Assembly: GCA_947591605.1 (NCBI GenBank)
Contig: CANQDF010000015.1
Location: 1-54,233 of the forward strand
Length of the DNA stretch: 54,233 nucleotides
Source: an uncultured Clostridia bacterium
GTDB taxonomy: Bacteria; Bacillota; Clostridia; Lachnospirales; CAG-274
Reading direction: 5' to 3'
Part shown: piece after piece, positions 49,013 through 54,233 of the stretch
Layout: each line of letters starts with the position of its first letter
Numbering within the stretch: the first letter of the stretch is position 1
The notes under the pieces: model-generated
What the model was told of the DNA's origin: nothing
Seen by the model: the letters and a program-made list of their open reading frames with translations, nothing else
Databases searched by the model: none
Program-made: the position numbers and the translations under genes

Positions 49013-50277
49013 TACCCTGCGGCTTTGAGCATATCCTCAATGTATATGCCGTAGCCCTTTGTGGGATCCTGTATAAAAACGTGGGTCACGGCGCCCACAA
49101 GCCTGCCGTCCTGTATTATGGGGGCGCCGCTCATGCCCTGTACTATGCCTCCCGTTTTGTTTATAAGCTCCTTGTCGGTTATCCTTATTACCATTGCCTT
49201 GCTGTGATCCATGCTAAGCGTATCGGTATTTTCTATATCTATATCATATGCTTTTGCCCGTTTGCCCTCTGTGGTTACCAGTATGGAGGCCTTTCCCTTT
49301 CTGACCTCGGGTTTAAGGGCAATTTTGCATTTTTTTGCAGGCAGAGCAGGCACCCTGTCAAGCTTTCCTTTAATGCCGCATTCCGTATTAACGTAAATGC
49401 TGCCTATGATATTTTCCCTGTCCGTACTGCCGAGCAGCTCTCCGGGGTCACCTCGTTTGCCCTTGTTTACCGAGGTAATGCTTACAGGCATAATTTTTCC
49501 GTTTCTTATTTTCATAATGCTGCCGGTATCCACATCCGTAACGGGATGCCCGAGTGCGTAAAAATTGCCCTTTTCGTCATAGCAGGTCACGGTGCCTATG
49601 CCCTGTGTGCTGTCCCTGACCCATACGCCAAGCTTGCGTTTGTGGCTTTCGGAGCTGACAACGGGTGTGGCTGCAATGTCCATAACGGTGCCGTTCCTTT
49701 CCACCTCAAGGTCTATTTGCGGTTTTGTGCCGTTTTCTATGCAGCTTATAAGATCCTCCTTGCTTGTAAGCGTTATATCGTCTGCCTTTTTTATAAGATC
49801 TCCGCTTTTAAGTATGTTTGAGCAGGGGCTTACATAGCGTCCGCTTTGTGTGCGCACCTCGCCTGTACCCAGCACAAGTATACCGTCCGTATTCATTTCA
49901 AGCCCTACCGCTTGTCCGCAGGGCACAAGGGAGGTATCCGGTATAACGGTAACGGTGCTGCTTTTTATCGGTATGCCTATAAAGGAAAACCTGATAAGCG
50001 CCCTGCCTGCCTTTTCCGCCTTAAGGGTGATGGGGCTTATAAAAGCGGTGTTTATATTTCCCTCGACAGGCTTGTCGTTTACTGCGCTTACAGCGGTATC
50101 GTCGCACAGCAGTACGCCCTTTAGGGGTATAAGAAAGTCAAGCGTAGAGCTTTCTCCCGTGCGTATTACTATATCCGACGGCAGGCAGAACCTTGCGGTC
50201 ATGTACATGACGGATAAAAATATAATGAGCGTGCCTAACGTCATTATAAGATGTATTTTAAGTGATTTATGTGCCAA
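49012..50277 (-). CDS. spoIVB: SpoIVB-family serine peptidase
   Basis: Exported S55 peptidase of 421 residues made in the forespore, which cuts SpoIVFA to switch on sigma-K. It has an N-terminal anchor helix (about 8-30), a PDZ-like domain near 135-205 (LIKKADDITLTSKEDLISCI), and a peptidase domain with GIGTVTCYDEKGNFYALGHPVTDVDTG (His near 240) and GMSGAPIIQDGRLVGAVTHVFIQDPTKGYGIYIEDML (Ser383) over two segments. The start appears to be TTG 50277, with its AAGGAAG site inside the hairpin arm of the lgt terminator. It is the main evidence that this organism sporulates. Confidence 0.92.
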   Translation of the reverse strand: MAHKSLKIHLIMTLGTLIIFLSVMYMTARFCLPSDIVIRTGESSTLDFLIPLKGVLLCDDTAVSAVNDKPVEGNINTAFISPITLKAEKAGRALIRFSFIGIPIKSSTVTVIPDTSLVPCGQAVGLEMNTDGILVLGTGEVRTQSGRYVSPCSNILKSGDLIKKADDITLTSKEDLISCIENGTKPQIDLEVERNGTVMDIAATPVVSSESHKRKLGVWVRDSTQGIGTVTCYDEKGNFYALGHPVTDVDTGSIMKIRNGKIMPVSITSVNKGKRGDPGELLGSTDRENIIGSIYVNTECGIKGKLDRVPALPAKKCKIALKPEVRKGKASILVTTEGKRAKAYDIDIENTDTLSMDHSKAMVIRITDKELINKTGGIVQGMSGAPIIQDGRLVGAVTHVFIQDPTKGYGIYIEDMLKAAG

Positions 50278-50280
50278 AAA

Positions 50281-50330
50281 AACACTTCCTTATATGCTTG
50301 CTTTTATTAGCATAACCTCAAGGAAGTGTT
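50281..50330 (-). terminator. lgt terminator that also supplies the spoIVB ribosome site
   Basis: Minus strand: AACACTTCCTT...AAGGAAGTGTT, an 11-bp stem with inner TATGCT/AGCATA pairing and a TTTTTT tail. The lgt stop lies in the first arm. The AAGGAAG of the second arm is at proper distance from the TTG start of spoIVB. Confidence 0.82.
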
Positions 50331-51211
50331 TTATACTTAGATTTTTTTGCCTTTTTTGTTTTTATAAGCATAATTACGGTAAATACAAGCGCCGCAGCAC
50401 TGAGCACCGCAGAAAGCAGCATGCTTACAGGCATACCCGCAAGCATCAGCTGGTCGGTGCGCATGCTTTCAACAAAAAACCTTATTATGCCGTAGCCAAA
50501 AAAATATGCGGCTGTAAGCTGTCCCTCAAATTTTTTGTGTCTGCTCATATAAAAAATTATAATAAGCAGTATAAGGTTGCCAAAGCTCTCATAGAAAAAG
50601 GTTGGGTGTACCCATATATAAGGGGTGCCGTTAAGATAATGCAGCGGATATACAGCTCCTCCGTGATAAATGCCGCTGTCGCCGCTTATTACAAGCCCCG
50701 ATACCTGGCTTGCCTTGTATGCCATTGCAAAAAGCCCCTCCGATGGATCGCCGAATGCCTCCCTGTTTACAAAGTTGCCCCATCTGCCCAGTATCTGACC
50801 TATCAGCAGGCTCATTGCCCCGGTATCCGTAAACAAAAGCAGCCTTATTTTTTTTATGCGGGTATATATTACAATTGCTATGACTGCCGCTATTATGGCG
50901 CCGTAAATTGCAAGACCTCCGTCCCTTATAGAGAAAAAGCCTTTAAGCGAACCTGTGTGAAAAATAAGATAATAGCTCCTTGCGCCGATTATACCCGAGA
51001 GTATGCCCCAAAAAACATAGTCGGCATAATCGTCGGGGTTTTGCCCGGTGCGCTTTGCCTCGTAAAGAGCTGCTATCACAGCCAGTATAACGCCTGTGCA
51101 TATTATGGCACCGTATTTATATATATCAAAGCCGAAAACCGAAAATGCTATGCGGCTGAGGCTTTCTATTTTTATCCCCAGAGAGGGAAAGTAAATATCC
51201 GGTGTATTCAT
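50318..51211 (-). CDS. lgt: Prolipoprotein diacylglyceryl transferase
   Basis: Membrane enzyme of 297 residues that moves diacylglycerol from phosphatidylglycerol to the lipobox cysteine of prolipoproteins. Seven helices are predicted. The signature GRWGNFVNREAFG lies near 146-158, with preceding GARSYYLIFH and the later HPTFFYESFGNLILL and RFFVESMRTDQL. Substrates in this window include the MBL-fold, flavodoxin-like and 39.3-kb lipoproteins. It is followed on the same strand by spoIVB behind a terminator hairpin. Confidence 0.95.
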   Translation of the reverse strand: MNTPDIYFPSLGIKIESLSRIAFSVFGFDIYKYGAIICTGVILAVIAALYEAKRTGQNPDDYADYVFWGILSGIIGARSYYLIFHTGSLKGFFSIRDGGLAIYGAIIAAVIAIVIYTRIKKIRLLLFTDTGAMSLLIGQILGRWGNFVNREAFGDPSEGLFAMAYKASQVSGLVISGDSGIYHGGAVYPLHYLNGTPYIWVHPTFFYESFGNLILLIIIFYMSRHKKFEGQLTAAYFFGYGIIRFFVESMRTDQLMLAGMPVSMLLSAVLSAAALVFTVIMLIKTKKAKKSKYKTLP

Positions 51212-51259
51212 AAAAATTCTCCTGTTAAATTTTTTATATGTAATTGCGGTATTGACCGC

Positions 51260-51889
51260 TTATAGACGGTTAAGACAGCTTAAAAGCTCCGTGGGCTTAT
51301 TTATGATATGATCCGGGCTGACAGAGCTGCCAAAACCGTATGAGGCAAAAACAAAGGGTATGCCCGCATCCCTTGCGGATCTTTCGTCCCCTGTGGTGTC
51401 GCCTACGTAAACGGGTGCTGCAAGGCTGTTCCTTTTGATCAAAAGCTTGTTGTTTTCACCTTTGGTAAGCCCTGTCCTGCCCCAGCATTCAAAATCGGTA
51501 AAAAATTTTTCCAGCCCCGATACCTTAAGGAAACATTCAATATATCCGCATTGACAATTGCTGCATATAAAAAGCCTGTACCCCTTGCTCAGTTCCGTTA
51601 CGGTTTCCTCTATGCCGTCAAATATATTTGCTCCGTGTTCGGCAAGGTATTCAATTTCATATCGGCTGCATTCGTCCATAAGCTCTTTCTGCTCCCATGT
51701 GCTTGCAAAGGGAAACAGCCTGGAGGCAATTTCATACATACCAAGCCCCATACATGCCGTAAGCTCATCCTTTGTAATTTTTTTGCTTATATTACTGTGT
51801 CCCGACAGGACCTCGTTCCATGAAATCAGTATGTTGTCAACAGCATCCCAAAGTGTGCCGTCCAAATCAAAAATAATACTGTCAAACAC
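51260..51889 (-). CDS. HAD-family hydrolase (phosphoglycolate phosphatase-like)
   Basis: Cytosolic phosphatase of 209 residues. Motif I is FDSIIFDLDGTLWDA (Asp8 nucleophile, Asp10), motif II FICSNCQCGY, the motif III Lys is near TGLTKGENNKLLI, and motif IV is YVGDTTGDERSARDAG. An alpha-helical cap lies between motifs I and II. The substrate is unknown. The start is GTG 51889 behind GGAGGTG; upstream in-frame codons form a long unrelated extension and overlap the next divergent promoter. lgt follows after 48 bases. Confidence 0.88.
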   Translation of the reverse strand: MFDSIIFDLDGTLWDAVDNILISWNEVLSGHSNISKKITKDELTACMGLGMYEIASRLFPFASTWEQKELMDECSRYEIEYLAEHGANIFDGIEETVTELSKGYRLFICSNCQCGYIECFLKVSGLEKFFTDFECWGRTGLTKGENNKLLIKRNSLAAPVYVGDTTGDERSARDAGIPFVFASYGFGSSVSPDHIINKPTELLSCLNRL

Positions 51890-51947
51890 ATTTTCACCTC
51901 CGCAACAAAAAAATGATACCACAAAGCAGCGCAATTTACAACCCGAT

Positions 51948-51976
51948 TTGTAAATTTTGTGCAGGTCTGCTATAAT
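51948..51976 (+). promoter_or_regulatory. Promoter of the Cys-rich small protein
   Basis: TTGTAA (51948-51953), 17-base spacer, TATAAT (51971-51976), 20 bases before the start codon. It is divergent from the HAD gene. Confidence 0.75.
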
Positions 51977-51996
51977 AATTGCAGGGGGTGAACCGT

Positions 51997-52179
51997 ATGA
52001 AAAAATCAACCGTTTGCGAGCAGTGTTTGTTTTATGTTTACGATGATGAGGCGGACGCATATTTTTGCGAGGTGTCGCTTGATGAGGACGAAACGGAAAA
52101 ATATATGCGTGCCTCGGATTTTGCCTGTCCTTATTACCGCATTAACGATGAGTATGCGACCGTAAGAAAGCAAATATAA
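51997..52179 (+). CDS. Small Cys-rich protein, DUF6472-like
   Basis: A 60-residue acidic cytosolic protein with Cys7, Cys10, Cys25 and Cys45 in CEQCLFYVYDDEADAYFC and DFACPYY, a likely metal-binding knuckle. It looks like the clostridial DUF6472 family as I remember it, whose role is unknown. Start ATG 51997 follows AGGGGGTGA; a start at 51979 is less likely. It has its own promoter and precedes asnB by 100 bases. Confidence 0.7.
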   Translation: MKKSTVCEQCLFYVYDDEADAYFCEVSLDEDETEKYMRASDFACPYYRINDEYATVRKQI

Positions 52180-52279
52180 TACCTGTTTATTTTGCCTTGC
52201 TTTTTATGCTTTAATTCCGAATCAGAACGGGATAAATTGAATAACATATTACAGTAATAAATTATAAGCGAGGTTAAAT

Positions 52280-54127
52280 ATGTGCGGAATATCGGGCTTT
52301 GCCGGCTTTAATACCGATTATACGGCAGAAAAGGGGCGTTGGACAAGGATACTTGTATCAATGCGTGAAAAACTGTCCCACAGAGGGCGTGACACCGTCG
52401 GGGAATATCTTGCACCAAACTGCGGCTTGTCGCAGACAAGGCTTACCATACGTGATCTTTACGGGGGAAATCAGCCTATTGTACGGCGCAGGGGTGCGGA
52501 GGAATATGCCATAATATACAACGGTGAGATATACAACTGCGATGAGCTAAAGGAGGATCTTAGCTCCAAGGGCTACAGCTTTGAAACTACAACGGATACG
52601 GAAGTGATATTGTACGCCTATATGGAATACGGTATCGAAAGCGTTAATATGCTCAACGGCATTTTTGCCTATGCAATATGGGACAGCGCAGAGCGCAGAC
52701 TTATGCTTTTCCGTGACAGGTGCGGCATAAAGCCTCTGTTTTACACCGTAAAGGACGGCAGCATTGTATTTGCCTCCGAGCCCAAGGCATTGTTTTTGTA
52801 TCCGGGCATAAAGGCAGAGGCGGATCTTAATTCCTTTAGGGAGGTGCTGGGTCTGGGGCCTGCCAGAACAGAGGGTAACGGCGTATTCAAGGGAGTAAAA
52901 GAGATAAAATACGGCAGTGTGGGCATATTTTCACCCGATGGCTTCAGGGAGGAAAGATATTGGAGCCTTAAAAGCAGGCAGCACACCGAAAGCTATGAAA
53001 AAACCGTTGAATATACCTCTTATCTGATAAAGGATGCGGTAAAAAGGCAGATGGTATCGGATGTGCCCGTATGCTCGTTTCTGTCGGGCGGTGTGGACTC
53101 CTGCATAGTTACTGCCCTTGCAAGCAGATATTTGGAGGAAAAGGGCGGCAGGCTCAATACATTTTCCTTTGATTTTACGGGCAACGACAAATATTTTAAA
53201 TCAAACAGCTTTCAGCCCGAGCAGGACAGACCGTATGTGGATAAGATGCTTGCCGCATACGATCTTGAACATACCTACCTTTTTTGTGACCAGAAGGAGC
53301 TTGCAGACGAGCTTTATGCTTCGGTAGATGCCAAGGATCTGCCGGGAATGTCGGATGTGGACGCCTCCCTGCTTCATTTTTGCAGGCGGGTTAAGGAGCA
53401 CAACAAGGTAACGCTTACAGGAGAGTGCGCAGACGAGATATTCGGCGGCTATCCATGGTTCCACAGGGAGGAATTTTTTAAGGCGGACACTTTTCCGTGG
53501 TCAATAAATATGCAAATGAGAAAGGATATTTTAAAGCCTGCTCTGGAGGCGGAGCTTAAGCTTGACGATTATGTAAAACAGGCATATTACAACTCTCTTG
53601 CCGAGGTGCCGGCGCTTGAGGGCGAGGACGAACAGCAAAAAAGGCGCAGGGAAATATCCTTCCTTAATATCAAGTGGTTTATGACCACACTCCTTGACAG
53701 GATGGACAGGGCTTCCATGTATTCGGGTCTGGAGGCAAGGGTGCCTTTTGCAGACCACAGGATAGTGGAATATGTTTTTAACGTACCGTGGGAGTATAAA
53801 TGTCACAACGGTGTGGTAAAGGGGCTTTTGCGTGACAGTGCAAAGGGTCTGCTGCCCGATGAGATACTCTACCGCAGAAAGTCACCCTATCCAAAGACCT
53901 ATAACCCCGAATATGAGGTGATACTTAAAAAACGCCTGCGTGATATACTTGCAGACTACGGTCAGCCGCTCAATGCAATAGTTGATAAGCCTGCGGTGAT
54001 GAGGCTTATAACGGCTCCGTCCGACTACGGCAAGCCTTGGTTCGGTCAGCTTATGGCGGCTCCTCAGATGATAGCCTACCTTATACAAATAAATTATTGG
54101 ATGGATAAATATAACCTTTCTGTTTAA
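52280..54127 (+). CDS. asnB: Asparagine synthetase B (glutamine-hydrolysing)
   Basis: Cytosolic enzyme of 615 residues that makes asparagine from aspartate, ATP and glutamine. The N-terminal glutaminase has the nucleophile Cys2 in MCGISGFAGF, SHRGRDTVGEY near 34-44, and YNGEIYNCDEL near 76-86. The synthetase part has the PP-loop SFLSGGVDSCIVTAL near 256-270, the aspartate-binding GECADEIFGGYPWF and RVPFADHRIVEYV. Length matches the AsnB group of about 610-630 residues. The adjacent aspartate kinase and PLP enzymes use the same aspartate pool but are not in its operon. Confidence 0.95.
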   Translation: MCGISGFAGFNTDYTAEKGRWTRILVSMREKLSHRGRDTVGEYLAPNCGLSQTRLTIRDLYGGNQPIVRRRGAEEYAIIYNGEIYNCDELKEDLSSKGYSFETTTDTEVILYAYMEYGIESVNMLNGIFAYAIWDSAERRLMLFRDRCGIKPLFYTVKDGSIVFASEPKALFLYPGIKAEADLNSFREVLGLGPARTEGNGVFKGVKEIKYGSVGIFSPDGFREERYWSLKSRQHTESYEKTVEYTSYLIKDAVKRQMVSDVPVCSFLSGGVDSCIVTALASRYLEEKGGRLNTFSFDFTGNDKYFKSNSFQPEQDRPYVDKMLAAYDLEHTYLFCDQKELADELYASVDAKDLPGMSDVDASLLHFCRRVKEHNKVTLTGECADEIFGGYPWFHREEFFKADTFPWSINMQMRKDILKPALEAELKLDDYVKQAYYNSLAEVPALEGEDEQQKRRREISFLNIKWFMTTLLDRMDRASMYSGLEARVPFADHRIVEYVFNVPWEYKCHNGVVKGLLRDSAKGLLPDEILYRRKSPYPKTYNPEYEVILKKRLRDILADYGQPLNAIVDKPAVMRLITAPSDYGKPWFGQLMAAPQMIAYLIQINYWMDKYNLSV

Positions 54128-54131
54128 TTAC

Positions 54132-54170
54132 GGGGGTGTTGTAAAACAACACCCCCCAGACTGTCAAACA
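54132..54170 (+). repeat. Isolated repeat ends: end hairpin joined to left-end motif
   Basis: GGGGGTGTTGT-AAA-ACAACACCCCC is the end hairpin seen in repeat copy 9, and it is followed at once by CAGACTGTCAAAC, the left-end motif of copies 4, 5 and 8. Everything between the ends is absent. Confidence 0.6.
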
Positions 54171-54171
54171 A

Positions 54172-54204
54172 CCCCTATTCCAATTTTAGGAACAGGGGCT
54201 ATTT
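54172..54204 (+). terminator. Terminator of asnB
   Basis: CCCCTATTCC-AATTTTA-GGAACAGGGG, followed by CTATTTTTAAC. Confidence 0.85.
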
Positions 54205-54233
54205 TTAACAAAATCCTATTCAAAAAAACAGAA

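Noticed and set aside
49850..51265. Long plus-strand open frame of about 470 codons
   Set aside because: It lies antisense to spoIVB and lgt, both of which are certain. Its residue composition is that of a shadow frame and it has no ribosome site.

Overview
The window looks like chromosome of an anaerobic, endospore-forming member of the Clostridia. The basis is a SpoIVB-type serine peptidase, a SpoIID-domain protein, an Asn/Gly/Cys-rich protein of spore-surface type, Gram-positive LPxTG pili and sortases, clostridial-type small proteins and AGGAGG ribosome binding sites. I cannot name genus or species. Gene density is high, and I see no tRNA, rRNA, CRISPR array, prophage or intact insertion sequence.

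Layout. 1-3.4 kb: a PepD-type dipeptidase, a sodium:neurotransmitter symporter (NSS) family transporter and a small helix-turn-helix-like protein. 3.5-9.6 kb: a pilus operon (coiled-coil protein, signal peptidase I, major LPxTG pilin, class C sortase, accessory LPxTG pilin, second sortase). 9.7-10.8 kb: a PfkB sugar kinase. 11.1-16.6 kb, minus strand: a seven-gene iron-sulfur and thiol operon, in transcription order iscR-like, nifS-like, nifU-like, mnmA, MBL-fold lipoprotein, trxA, trxB, with two IscR-like palindromes around its promoter. 16.9-17.05 kb: a candidate orphan small RNA. 17.2-20.8 kb: flavodoxin-like lipoprotein, larE, larB, larC (nickel-pincer cofactor synthesis). 21.3-22.9 kb: an aminotransferase and a YjbQ-family protein. 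23-26.2 kb: a recombinase-derived DNA-binding protein with palindromic sites, a 102-bp tandem hairpin array, a secreted protein and a 47-residue peptide. 26.4-36 kb: SpoIID-domain protein, DUF624 protein, HD hydrolase, glyA, an anchored unknown protein, a DUF6762-like protein, trmL, a C39-like protein, a DUF305 protein and a PHP phosphatase. 36.4-41.4 kb: Na/Pi cotransporter, spore-surface-like protein, lipoprotein and metY-like sulfhydrylase. 41.5-45.9 kb: an ABC transporter divergent from a two-component system. 46-49 kb: ACT-domain protein, homoserine dehydrogenase, aspartate kinase. 49-54.2 kb: spoIVB, lgt, HAD phosphatase, a Cys-rich small protein and asnB.

The most unusual feature is a family of about 0.23-kb interspersed repeats, present in about ten full or partial copies. 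Each complete copy is a chain of hairpins. Different copies keep the pairing while changing bases on both arms, which suggests selection on a folded RNA or DNA. Three copies are flanked by direct duplications of 21-29 bp that contain the terminator or 3' end of the neighbouring gene. This looks like a small mobile element inserting at gene ends and rebuilding the gene end on the other side.

A second candidate system is at 23.0-26.2 kb. A serine-recombinase remnant that has lost its catalytic domain sits behind a strong promoter bracketed by two copies of a palindrome, one perfect over 26 bp. It is followed by three tandem 102-bp units built from inverted 12-mers, and then by a secreted protein with a small peptide gene.
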